Assembly (NCBI GenBank): GCA_002104905.1
Contig: MCFE01000801.1
Coordinates: 1-34,640, forward strand
Length of the DNA: 34,640 bases
Source: Basidiobolus meristosporus CBS 931.73
Taxonomy: Eukaryota > Basidiobolomycota > Basidiobolomycetes > Basidiobolales > Basidiobolaceae
Direction of reading: 5' to 3'
Of this stretch, positions 1 to 8,477 are shown in pieces. A program made the translations under genes and the position numbers. Numbering within the stretch: the stretch's first letter is position 1; every line of letters starts with the position of its first letter. The notes below the pieces were generated by a model, which saw only the letters and a program-made list of their open reading frames with translations, did not search any database and had not been told where the DNA came from.

Positions 1-70
1 CACTACTGATAGATCTCATGGCAAATCTGATAATACCTAGGTGGGCTAACAAAACAATCATAGAGATAGC

Positions 71-190
71 ATGGCAGCTGGGCCTGATTTACTGATGGCA
101 GCTGGGCCTGATTTACTGATGGCAGCTGGGCCTGATTTACTGATGGCAGCTGGGCCTGATTTACTGATGGCAGCTGGGCCTGATTTACTG
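71..190. repeat. 24-bp minisatellite, 5 copies (unit 1)
   Basis: Five perfect head-to-tail copies of a 24-bp word that begins ATGGCAGCTGGGCC. The array ends 179 bp before the start codon at 370, so it sits in the upstream region of the secreted-protein gene. It has no spacers, which excludes a CRISPR. Reading frames through it are open but have no coding support. Confidence 0.97.
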
Positions 191-338
191 ATGGGTCTAT
201 AGTGATCACAGTGCCATAGAAACATATCTGAGGCTCTGTTAGTGGAGATGACTGGCAAGGAGAAAAAGTATTTAAGTCCAAATGGTCACCACTGGTATAG
301 CATCATCCTATCTTGCCTCAACTCATTAGTGGTATTCC

Positions 339-346
339 TATAAAAA
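339..346 (+). promoter_or_regulatory. Candidate TATA box of the CCDP gene (unit 1)
   Basis: TATAAAAA lies 24 bp before the ATG at 370, with equivalents at 1559, 2755 and 3975. A second A/T-rich candidate, TATTTAAG at 269-276, would leave a longer leader. A pyrimidine tract ending in TTAG just before the ATG could also be a 3' splice site of a leader intron (GTATAG donor at 295). The sequence alone does not decide between these. Confidence 0.4.
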
Positions 347-369
347 CTCATCTCTTTCTCTTAGTTAAA

Positions 370-801
370 ATGAAGTTCTCTTTCAGCAATCTCTCACTGG
401 CCACTGTTGTTGGTGTTCTTTTCCTTGGAACCACACTCTCCCTTCCCCATGGTCAGGCAGATGCAGGTACCAGCAAAGTTCAGAAGAGAGGCTACTCATA
501 CTATGACTATGATGATTGCTGTGACCCCTGCTATGATCCTTGTTATGATGATTGCTGGGATCCCTGCTGTGATCCTTGCTATGATCCCTGCTATGATGAC
601 TGCTGTGATCCCTGCTGTGACCCATGCTGTGACCCATGCTGTGATCCTTGCTGTGACCCTTGCTGTGATCCTTGCTGTGATCCTTGCTGTGACCCATGCT
701 GTGATCCCTGCTGTGATCCATGCTGTGATCCCTGCTATGATCCTTGCTATGATGATTGCTGTGACCCATGCTGGGATGATTGCTATGATGACTGCTGCTG
801 A
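370..801 (+). CDS. Secreted CCDP tetrapeptide-repeat protein, copy 1
   Basis: The protein has 143 residues. I chose the ATG at 370 over an in-frame ATG at 313 because it opens directly on a good signal peptide (MKFSFSNLSL then a hydrophobic VVGVLFLG core, residues 1-25). A short propeptide ends in QKR at residue 40, a Kex2-type site. The remaining 103 residues are GYSYYDYDD followed by 23 tetrapeptides of the form C-[C/Y/W]-D-[P/D] and a final CC. By my count this mature part has 39 Cys and 31 Asp, with no Lys or Arg. The DNA behind it is a 12-bp repeat. I recognise no family. Metal binding, or a disulfide- or tyrosine-linked wall or matrix role, is inference. Intact copies follow at 1590 and 2786. 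Confidence 0.85.
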   Translation: MKFSFSNLSLATVVGVLFLGTTLSLPHGQADAGTSKVQKRGYSYYDYDDCCDPCYDPCYDDCWDPCCDPCYDPCYDDCCDPCCDPCCDPCCDPCCDPCCDPCCDPCCDPCCDPCCDPCCDPCYDPCYDDCCDPCWDDCYDDCC

Positions 802-907
802 GTTGGGTACCATAAAGTGCCCACAGCTAGAATTAGCTAATGCCAGTGCTGCAAGTTGTACTGTGCTGGTTTTGCATCACCTAAATTACTCAATGTCTGC
901 AATTTTG

Positions 908-913
908 AATAAA
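908..913 (+). terminator. Poly(A) signal AATAAA, copy 1
   Basis: A canonical AATAAA lies 107 bp after the stop codon and is followed by a T-rich stretch. It repeats in units 2 to 4. Confidence 0.7.
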
Positions 914-1173
914 GTCACTCTTGTTAGCTGATATGTATATATGATAGATTGTGATTTCAGGGATCAGCATGTGGCTCTTATTTATCAAGCACTCTCCCAT
1001 CATCAGGGCATAAACAAGTGGAGTACAAAAAAGAAAGCTGCTGTTTAGGGTTAGTCAGCCTACACTAGCTTTTACTTGGGTCTGGGCAACAAAAATGAAT
1101 CTGTGGTATAAAATATTCTTGCAAACCAGCCTACTTTTACATCACTGACTTGACCTTCATTTCTGCCAGAATT

Positions 1174-1242
1174 ATGGAGCTTGTGGGAATTGAACCCTGC
1201 ACCTGAAGCACTAAGGCCCAGCTCTAAACCCAACTGCCAGAC
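1174..1242 (-). repeat. tRNA-like segment (tRNA relic or SINE head), unit 1
   Basis: On the minus strand the segment contains TGGCAGTTGGG, resembling an A box, followed 43 bases later by GGTTCAATTCC, a perfect B box type (plus strand 1186-1196). That spacing is typical of tRNA genes. A D-arm-like GTTTAGAGC lies between. The anticodon stem pairs poorly and the T stem keeps only about three pairs, so a working tRNA is unlikely. It is best read as a tRNA relic or the pol III head of a SINE caught in the tandem unit. Confidence 0.5.
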
Positions 1243-1314
1243 ATCACTACTGATAGATCTCATGGCAAATCTGATAATACCTAGGTGGGCTAACAAAACA
1301 ATCATAGAGATAGC

Positions 1315-1410
1315 ATGGCAGCTGGGCCTGATTTACTGATGGCAGCTGGGCCTGATTTACTGATGGCAGCTGGGCCTGATTTACTGATGGCAGCTGGGCC
1401 TGATTTACTG
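1315..1410. repeat. 24-bp minisatellite, 4 copies (unit 2)
   Basis: The same 24-bp word as in unit 1 with one copy fewer, at the same distance from its gene. Confidence 0.97.
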
Positions 1411-1589
1411 ATGGGTCTATAGTGATCACAGTGCCATAGAAACATATCTGAGGCTCTGTTAGTGGAGATGACTGGCAAGGAGAAAAAGTATTTAAGTCCA
1501 AATGGTCACCACTGGTATAGCATCATCCTATCTTGCCTCAACTCATTAGTGGTATTCCTATAAAAACTCATCTCTTTCTCTTAGTTAAA

Positions 1590-2021
1590 ATGAAGTTCTC
1601 TTTCAGCAATCTCTCACTGGCCACTGTTGTTGGTGTTCTTTTCCTTGGAACCACACTCTCCCTTCCCCATGGTCAGGCAGATGCAGGTACCAGCAAAGTT
1701 CAGAAGAGAGGCTACTCATACTATGACTATGATGATTGCTGTGACCCCTGCTATGATCCTTGTTATGATGATTGCTGGGATCCCTGCTGTGATCCTTGCT
1801 ATGATCCCTGCTATGATGACTGCTGTGATCCCTGCTGTGACCCATGCTGTGACCCATGCTGTGATCCTTGCTGTGACCCTTGCTGTGATCCTTGCTGTGA
1901 TCCTTGCTGTGACCCATGCTGTGATCCCTGCTGTGATCCATGCTGTGATCCCTGCTATGATCCTTGCTATGATGATTGCTGTGACCCATGCTGGGATGAT
2001 TGCTATGATGACTGCTGCTGA
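1590..2021 (+). CDS. Secreted CCDP tetrapeptide-repeat protein, copy 2
   Basis: The predicted 143-residue product is identical to copy 1: signal peptide, propeptide ending in QKR at residue 40, then GYSYYDYDD and 23 Cys/Asp tetrapeptides. The promoter candidate (1559) and the poly(A) signal are also the same, and only the upstream minisatellite differs (4 copies). Identity in the repeat DNA, where slippage would be expected quickly, suggests very recent duplication or ongoing homogenisation. Each copy has its own promoter and poly(A) signal, so the copies should be transcribed separately. The function is unknown. Confidence 0.85.
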   Translation: MKFSFSNLSLATVVGVLFLGTTLSLPHGQADAGTSKVQKRGYSYYDYDDCCDPCYDPCYDDCWDPCCDPCYDPCYDDCCDPCCDPCCDPCCDPCCDPCCDPCCDPCCDPCCDPCCDPCCDPCYDPCYDDCCDPCWDDCYDDCC

Positions 2022-2127
2022 GTTGGGTACCATAAAGTGCCCACAGCTAGAATTAGCTAATGCCAGTGCTGCAAGTTGTACTGTGCTGGTTTTGCATCAC
2101 CTAAATTACTCAATGTCTGCAATTTTG

Positions 2128-2133
2128 AATAAA
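2128..2133 (+). terminator. Poly(A) signal AATAAA, copy 2
   Basis: Same position relative to the stop codon as in copy 1. Confidence 0.7.
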
Positions 2134-2393
2134 GTCACTCTTGTTAGCTGATATGTATATATGATAGATTGTGATTTCAGGGATCAGCATGTGGCTCTTA
2201 TTTATCAAGCACTCTCCCATCATCAGGGCATAAACAAGTGGAGTACAAAAAAGAAAGCTGCTGTTTAGGGTTAGTCAGCCTACACTAGCTTTTACTTGGG
2301 TCTGGGCAACAAAAATGAATCTGTGGTATAAAATATTCTTGCAAACCAGCCTACTTTTACATCACTGACTTGACCTTCATTTCTGCCAGAATT

Positions 2394-2462
2394 ATGGAGC
2401 TTGTGGGAATTGAACCCTGCACCTGAAGCACTAAGGCCCAGCTCTAAACCCAACTGCCAGAC
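2394..2462 (-). repeat. tRNA-like segment, unit 2
   Basis: An exact counterpart of the segment at 1174-1242, with the same A-box-like and B-box words on the minus strand. Confidence 0.5.
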
Positions 2463-2534
2463 ATCACTACTGATAGATCTCATGGCAAATCTGATAATAC
2501 CTAGGTGGGCTAACAAAACAATCATAGAGATAGC

Positions 2535-2606
2535 ATGGCAGCTGGGCCTGATTTACTGATGGCAGCTGGGCCTGATTTACTGATGGCAGCTGGGCCTGAT
2601 TTACTG
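2535..2606. repeat. 24-bp minisatellite, 3 copies (unit 3)
   Basis: The same word in three copies, which accounts for the whole length difference of unit 3. Confidence 0.97.
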
Positions 2607-2785
2607 ATGGGTCTATAGTGATCACAGTGCCATAGAAACATATCTGAGGCTCTGTTAGTGGAGATGACTGGCAAGGAGAAAAAGTATTTAAGTCCAAATG
2701 GTCACCACTGGTATAGCATCATCCTATCTTGCCTCAACTCATTAGTGGTATTCCTATAAAAACTCATCTCTTTCTCTTAGTTAAA

Positions 2786-3217
2786 ATGAAGTTCTCTTTC
2801 AGCAATCTCTCACTGGCCACTGTTGTTGGTGTTCTTTTCCTTGGAACCACACTCTCCCTTCCCCATGGTCAGGCAGATGCAGGTACCAGCAAAGTTCAGA
2901 AGAGAGGCTACTCATACTATGACTATGATGATTGCTGTGACCCCTGCTATGATCCTTGTTATGATGATTGCTGGGATCCCTGCTGTGATCCTTGCTATGA
3001 TCCCTGCTATGATGACTGCTGTGATCCCTGCTGTGACCCATGCTGTGACCCATGCTGTGATCCTTGCTGTGACCCTTGCTGTGATCCTTGCTGTGATCCT
3101 TGCTGTGACCCATGCTGTGATCCCTGCTGTGATCCATGCTGTGATCCCTGCTATGATCCTTGCTATGATGATTGCTGTGACCCATGCTGGGATGATTGCT
3201 ATGATGACTGCTGCTGA
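2786..3217 (+). CDS. Secreted CCDP tetrapeptide-repeat protein, copy 3
   Basis: The third intact copy, with a predicted 143-residue protein identical to copies 1 and 2, including the QKR processing site and the number and order of tetrapeptides (CYDP, CYDD, CWDP and CCDP variants in the same places). Its upstream minisatellite is the shortest of the array (3 copies). If the minisatellite affects transcription, the copies could differ in output while making the same peptide; that is speculation. The poly(A) signal is at 3324. Confidence 0.85.
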   Translation: MKFSFSNLSLATVVGVLFLGTTLSLPHGQADAGTSKVQKRGYSYYDYDDCCDPCYDPCYDDCWDPCCDPCYDPCYDDCCDPCCDPCCDPCCDPCCDPCCDPCCDPCCDPCCDPCCDPCCDPCYDPCYDDCCDPCWDDCYDDCC

Positions 3218-3323
3218 GTTGGGTACCATAAAGTGCCCACAGCTAGAATTAGCTAATGCCAGTGCTGCAAGTTGTACTGTGCTGGTTTTGCATCACCTAA
3301 ATTACTCAATGTCTGCAATTTTG

Positions 3324-3329
3324 AATAAA
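3324..3329 (+). terminator. Poly(A) signal AATAAA, copy 3
   Basis: Same relative position as in the other units. Confidence 0.7.
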
Positions 3330-3589
3330 GTCACTCTTGTTAGCTGATATGTATATATGATAGATTGTGATTTCAGGGATCAGCATGTGGCTCTTATTTA
3401 TCAAGCACTCTCCCATCATCAGGGCATAAACAAGTGGAGTACAAAAAAGAAAGCTGCTGTTTAGGGTTAGTCAGCCTACACTAGCTTTTACTTGGGTCTG
3501 GGCAACAAAAATGAATCTGTGGTATAAAATATTCTTGCAAACCAGCCTACTTTTACATCACTGACTTGACCTTCATTTCTGCCAGAATT

Positions 3590-3658
3590 ATGGAGCTTGT
3601 GGGAATTGAACCCTGCACCTGAAGCACTAAGGCCCAGCTCTAAACCCAACTGCCAGAC
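3590..3658 (-). repeat. tRNA-like segment, unit 3
   Basis: A counterpart of the segment at 1174-1242. Unit 4 has none, because its 3' part is replaced by the Copia remnant. Confidence 0.5.
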
Positions 3659-3730
3659 ATCACTACTGATAGATCTCATGGCAAATCTGATAATACCTAG
3701 GTGGGCTAACAAAACAATCATAGAGATAGC

Positions 3731-3826
3731 ATGGCAGCTGGGCCTGATTTACTGATGGCAGCTGGGCCTGATTTACTGATGGCAGCTGGGCCTGATTTAC
3801 TGATGGCAGCTGGGCCTGATTTACTG
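3731..3826. repeat. 24-bp minisatellite, 4 copies (unit 4)
   Basis: Four copies upstream of the broken gene copy. Confidence 0.97.
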
Positions 3827-4005
3827 ATGGGTCTATAGTGATCACAGTGCCATAGAAACATATCTGAGGCTCTGTTAGTGGAGATGACTGGCAAGGAGAA
3901 AAAGTATTTAAGTCCAAATGGTCACCACTGGTATAGCATCATCCTATCTTGCCTCAACTCATTAGTGGTATTCCTATAAAAACTCATCTCTTTCTCTTAG
4001 TTAAA

Positions 4006-4401
4006 ATGAAGTTCTCTTTCAGCAATCTCTCACTGGCCACTGTTGTTGGTGTCCTTTTCCTTGGAACCACACTCTCCCTTCCCCATGGTCAGGCTGCTGC
4101 AGGTACCAGTAAAGTTCAGAAGTGAGGCTACTCATCCTATGACTATGATGATTGCTGTGACCCCTGCTATGATCCTTGTTATGATGATTGCTGGGATCCC
4201 TGCTGTGATCCTTGCTATGATCCTTGCTATGATGACTGCTGTGATCCTTGCTGTGATCCCTGCTGTGACCCATGCTGTGACCCATGCTGTGATCCTTGCT
4301 GTGACCCTTGCTGTGACCCTTGCTGTGATCCCTGCTATGATCCTTGCTATGATGATTGCTGTGACCCATGCTGGGATGATTGCTATGATGACTGCTGCTG
4401 A
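4006..4401 (+). pseudogene. CCDP protein copy 4, stopped at the Kex2 site
   Basis: The ATG at 4006 opens the same signal peptide and propeptide, but codon 40, the Arg of the QKR site, is TGA at 4123-4125 (AGA to TGA). Translation would end with no mature peptide. Beyond the stop the frame stays open to the normal stop at 4399-4401 and encodes a shorter array, 20 tetrapeptides instead of 23 (131 codons against 143). Other changes include DA to AA in the propeptide and several third-position changes in the repeats. It is therefore older than the other copies and not part of their recent homogenisation. An AATAAA remains at 4508. Readthrough cannot be excluded, but nothing supports it. Confidence 0.85.
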
Positions 4402-4591
4402 GTTGGGTAGCCTAAAGTGCCCACAGCTAGAATTAGCTATTGCCAGTGCTGCAAGTTGTACTGTGCTGGTTTTGCATCACCTAAATTACTCAATGCCTAC
4501 AATTTTGAATAAAGTCAATCATGTTAAGCTGAACTGCTCAATTTTGAGTAAAAATGAACAAAAATTAGCTGTGTGAATTAGAGATCACAGT

Positions 4592-5500
4592 ATGTACAAG
4601 TTACAATGCAGGTACATTGTACTTGAGCATGCAAATATCGCTGAAACTGATAAAGCTAACTGGGAGACACAACATAGAAGGCTAGGACACATTGGGGAAC
4701 AGAAATTGAGCCAATTGGTGAAAAATGAGCTTGTTTTAGGCCTAAATTACTCAATTCCAATCAAGTTGAGTGTCTGTAAGGGATGTTCATATGGCAAACA
4801 ACCAAGGGCATATTTAAGAAGCTCAGGAGGTATCAACACTTCCATATTTTTGGCTAATGTACACACAGACATATGTGAGCCCATGAGAGCACTGCCATTG
4901 GAGCCAAGAGATACTTTAAGACAATTATTGCTGACATGGGGAAGTTAGAATTGTATATACTTCCTCAAAAAAGGGATAAGGCTATAGAGATGTTGAAACA
5001 CTTCAAGGCCATGGTAGAAACAGAAACCAGGTGTAAGTTGAAGATACTTTGAAGTGACAATAGAGGGGTATATGGCTTAAAGAAGTTTACAAAAGACTGC
5101 TCATGTACTGATATTCTTCAGTAGACCACTGTTCCAAGTACACCACAGCAAAATGGAGTAGAAGAGGGTGCAAATAGAGCAATAGTACTAATGGGAAGAT
5201 CTATGCTACATGATAAGGGAATGAACTACAAGTTTTGAGCTAAATTCTTTGCTACAGTAGTATACAGCATGAATAGATGCCCAACAACAGCAGAACATAA
5301 TTCTACATGCTTTAAAGTATATATAGGCAAAAAATCAGACCTCTAGCACCTCAGGATCTTTGACAGTGGTGTCCTTAAGAACATTGCTGAAAAAAATGCT
5401 CAAAGCCGGAACCATAGAGTAGAAAAGGGATCTTTCTTGGGTACTATAATGATACTAAAGAGCATAGAGTGTATGATGGCAAAATTCTAAAGCTGATCAA
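4592..5500 (+). pseudogene. Copia GAG-pre-integrase and integrase remnant
   Basis: The open part from 4592 to 4948 contains RRLGHIGEQKLSQL and CKGCSYGKQPR, the His/Cys zinc-binding pattern of the GAG-pre-integrase domain. The core continues in other frames: SDN with the second catalytic Asp near 5055, and the Copia signature TPQQNGV at 5140-5160. Interruptions include TGA just before SDN, TAG before TTVPSTPQQ and TGA near 5236. The enzyme would have inserted retrotransposon cDNA; this copy cannot encode it. Confidence 0.85.
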
Positions 5501-5789
5501 GAGCAGGGACATTGTATTTGAGGAGAATTCAGATCAGAGAGCCAGATAAATCTTTGGTCAGCTGCCTGCGGATTCCATCCACACTAATGAAGAAGATACA
5601 CACCAGATTCAATAAGATACAGAAGATAATTCCGCCTGCTCCAGATCAGAGCAGATTATCCCAGTTAGGAGATCTACCAGAATAAGAAATGCCCCTGGAT
5701 CCTGGTGGCAGACATCCAATAATCATGAAGAAGCTTAACTTGCATTTTGTGCCAAATCTCCAAATCTGGAACAGGCAATACAAAGTCCA

Positions 5790-6680
5790 GATGATATTAT
5801 GTGGCATCAAGCCATGCAGGAGGAGTACCAAACACTGATCAAAGCAAAAATATGGGAATTGGTAGATTTACCAAATGGGAGAAAGCCAATAAGATATTGA
5901 TGGATCTACAAGATCAGGATAACCTCAAATAATACCATTAATTAGTTCAAGGCTAGATTGGTGGCTAAAGCCTATTCCCAGAACCAGAGATTAGACTAGA
6001 AGGGGACATTTGCTCCAGTTGCCAAGTTCAACTCCATAAGGGTGATTCCAGCCCTGGCAGCTGTACACAGTCCAGATCCACACCAGGTGGATGTCAAAGC
6101 AGCCATTCTCAATGGGGACTTGCAAGAAACTATATATTTGAAGTAACCAGAATGTTTTACCAGTCCCAATGGACCCCATAAGATGTGCAGACCCAGGAAA
6201 TTTTTGTAGGGGCTTAAGCAGGCACCTAAAGCATGGTATAACAAGATTGACACATTTCTAGAGGAGACTGGGCTCATTTGCAGTGGAGTTCACAGTACCT
6301 ATGTGAAACAGCTCAAAAAGAGGGTGATCATCCTAATTATTGATGTGAACAACCTAAAAATAGCTACAAGCAACCAGGAGGTACTTAAACAGATGAAATC
6401 AGATCTCCTCAGCATGTATGAGATAAAGGAGCTTGCAAAATTGAGCTATTTTCTGGGAATTGAAGTGAACTTTGATATATCTACTTAGAAAGTTGGGCTG
6501 AATCAGTCTAAGCTTATCAATGTAATTCTTAGATGCTTCAGAATGGAAAATTGCAAGCCTGCAGCTACCCCTATGGAAAATAATCTAAATTAAGCAAATC
6601 TCAGCCAGTTTAGACATAAATGGCTCAAATATGGACCTAAACTCTCCCTATCAATCAATGATTGGTAGCCTGATGTACTC
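5790..6680 (+). pseudogene. Copia reverse transcriptase (RVT_2) remnant
   Basis: Recognisable blocks are WHQAMQEEYQTL, KARLVAKAYSQ, TFAPVAK, HQVDVKAAILNGDLQETIY, GLKQAPKAWYNKID and LSYFLGIEV, which are standard for the Copia family. Several TAG and TGA stops lie between them. The catalytic YVDD box reads DVNN (6342-6353), so both active-site aspartates have become Asn through G-to-A changes. The block ends at GSLMY, where a Gypsy LTR interrupts it at 6681; the reading resumes after 7047 with STCPDIAVAAGIVR. Confidence 0.88.
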
Positions 6681-7046
6681 TGTTACAAGTCTTGGTATAA
6701 GAGTTGCAGAGGAATAGGGTGTTTAGCTAGTATTGTATTCACTAAAACTTGTACTGATTTTATTGAGGTTCAAGCAGCTCCTTAAATACATTTTGCCAGA
6801 TCAATTGCTGACTAATTGTATTTCCTAATGTAGGTTGTAGCTGATGACTCATATGATTGCATCATCATCACCCAATAAGATCCTACTTAATATATCTATT
6901 TATGTCTGATAAGGATCTGCTGATTCATTTGCTGACTAATGCTACTGATTTCATAGAAAATACTGATTTACTGATAACCTAAACATATGCTAATTAATTT
7001 GACTAAAACTGATCTAACTTAAACATTCAAGCGGCAGATCATAACA
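6681..7046 (-). mobile_element. Solo Gypsy LTR (family E) inserted in Copia pol
   Basis: The 366-bp sequence starts TGTTACAAG and ends GATCATAACA on the plus strand. Its reverse complement matches the Gypsy LTRs at 13589 and 15127 along the whole length at roughly 95 percent by eye. No internal Gypsy sequence accompanies it, so it is a solo LTR left by LTR-LTR recombination. It splits the conserved Copia reading between GSLMY and STCPDI. No clear target duplication remains (ACTC against GCTT). Confidence 0.9.
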
Positions 7047-7696
7047 GCTTAATGTTGTCTACATGTCCTGACATTGCTGTGGCGGCTGGAATAGTAAGAT
7101 AATTCATGCAGAATTAAGGATCACATCTAATTACAGCTGTGAATTGCATTTTCAGATATCTACATGGTACCATAAATATGCTACTGGAACACTCTGGAGC
7201 AGTTGATAGGCAAAACTATGATGGTTATAGTGGTTAAGATTGGGGTAGAGATCTGATTGATAGATGCACTACTACTGGGTATGCATTTCTTCTTGTTGGT
7301 GCAACTATTATTTGGAATTGAAAGAAACAACTATCTATGGCCCTATCTACAACTGATTCTAAATATATGGCTGCTTGCCAAGCAACTAAGGAGGCTAAAT
7401 GCTTACAGAAAATATTCAAAGACCTAGGCTTTCACCCAGAAGTATCAATATGTATTTACAAAGATGATCAAAGTTGCATTTTGTTAGCTAGGAATTCTAT
7501 CAATCATGCAAGAACTAAGCACATAGAGTTACAACACCACTTTGTGAGGGAAGCTGTGGAAAATAACTTAGTAGAGTTAGTTTTCCGTCCCACTGACAAA
7601 ATAGGGGCAGATATGTTGACAAAACCGCTAGCTAGACCACCATTTGGGATCCTCAGAGAGGAATTAGAATTAAGAAATGATTTAGTCAAGGAGGTG
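7047..7696 (+). pseudogene. Copia RNase H remnant
   Basis: It starts at STCPDIAVAAGIVR, passes FRYLHGT, and keeps a long open stretch from 7337 to the stop at 7784-7786. That stretch contains ALSTTDSKYMAACQATKEA, KDDQSCILLARNS, HARTKHIELQHHFVRE and ADMLTKPLA, the standard C-terminal Copia RNase H. The usual STTEAEY has become STTDSKY, with an active-site Glu changed to Lys. The coding region ends in the purine-rich AAGGAGGTG that directly precedes the 3' LTR. Confidence 0.88.
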
Positions 7697-7931
7697 TGTT
7701 ATAATATTGGACTATTTAGTATCATTCAGCAGCTAAAAGTTAATGTACCAACCCTGGAACTGTTACCAAATGCTCCTGAATGTTAAGAAACCCTACTTAC
7801 TTAGTGTTACAGCTGTAATACTTTTACAAGGGTATAAATACTGAGCCTCTTTATGAATAAACAAGAGTTCAACTATTATCACTATATCTTCATGAGTTCC
7901 TTATATCCAAATCACTTCTTATATTGCAACA
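7697..7931 (+). repeat. Copia 3' LTR
   Basis: A 235-bp LTR starting TGTTATAATAT and ending ATATTGCAACA; the two ends are an imperfect inverted repeat. A polypurine tract precedes it. Inside are TATAAATA at 7833-7840 and AATAAA at 7856-7861, the promoter and poly(A) signal expected in a short Copia LTR. Confidence 0.8.
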
Positions 7932-8477
7932 CAAACAGTTTGACTCTTACAACAGATCATTATTATATTAATTTTTTGTCTATGCACATGCAGATTTAAT
8001 AACTATTTCCCCTTTGGTTTGACTCACTTCCACATATATGCTGTCAACAATACAGAAAAGTTGTCTGGCTCCCAATCAAACTCCATTATTAACAGCAGCA
8101 GATGTGCTGTTAGACAACAGCTTGCTTTGATTTTCTTTACATCTAGTAGTGATATATCCAAAAAGACCATATTGATAGTGTTCTTACTGAAGGTTTAATG
8201 CAGACTCCTCAGGCTCTCTGTTAAGTAGGCAAATGATAATCTTTGCCAAGCTGGAAGCTGATCACAATGTTCAGGCAGATGAGAATGTAGCAAACCCAGT
8301 ATCCTTGCAGAAGACCAGCAAGTGACCATTACAACTTCACCACCACCTGTATAAGCAAGTATGTTGTCAGCACATCCCAAAGTATTACTGAGGCAAATAG
8401 GTGCAGTGGCTGATAGGATGGATCTGGTGACCCAGAGAAATCAGAAATTAGTCCTTAAGCAAGATGAGTTGATAATA

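Larger units (their letters stand above)
1..4520. repeat. Direct tandem array of a ~1.2 kb gene-bearing unit, four copies
   Basis: Units run 1-1244, 1245-2464, 2465-3660 and 3661 to about 4520. Their lengths of 1244, 1220 and 1196 bp differ by exactly 24 bp, which is one repeat of an internal minisatellite. Apart from that, units 1 to 3 look identical, since translations in several frames on both strands agree. Each has the order minisatellite, promoter, secreted-protein gene, AATAAA, spacer, tRNA-like segment. Unit 4 is diverged and loses similarity around 4520-4530, where a Copia remnant starts, so its spacer and tRNA-like segment are missing. The array probably continues left of the window. 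Near-perfect identity points to very recent amplification, gene conversion or an assembly repeat. Confidence 0.95.
4531..7931 (+). mobile_element. Ty1/Copia LTR retrotransposon, 5'-truncated and decayed
   Basis: In order it holds a GAG-pre-integrase zinc region (4592-4948), an integrase core to about 5500, a Copia-type reverse transcriptase (about 5800-6680), a foreign Gypsy LTR (6681-7046), RNase H (7047-7690) and a 3' LTR (7697-7931). Gag, protease and the 5' LTR are missing, and the left end runs into array unit 4 near 4520-4530. Stops and frameshifts are frequent. The right LTR end abuts the Tnp2-like repeat R-a at 7932, so the element probably inserted into that repeat. Confidence 0.9.

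Noticed and set aside
71-190. CRISPR-like direct repeats
   Set aside because: The 24-bp units are contiguous with no spacers; this is a minisatellite.
58-281. Minus-strand reading with repeated SVNQAQLP or ISKSGPAA
   Set aside because: It is only the translation of the 24-bp minisatellite, its length tracks copy number, and there is no conserved flanking domain.
407-931. 174-codon open frame overlapping each CCDP gene, and 128- and 105-codon frames on the other strand
   Set aside because: The 12-bp coding repeat lacks stops in several frames, so these are shadows. Only the chosen frame has a signal peptide, a processing site and a coherent composition.
1174-1242. Functional tRNA gene
   Set aside because: A and B boxes are fine, but the anticodon stem and T stem do not pair well, so it is reported only as tRNA-like.
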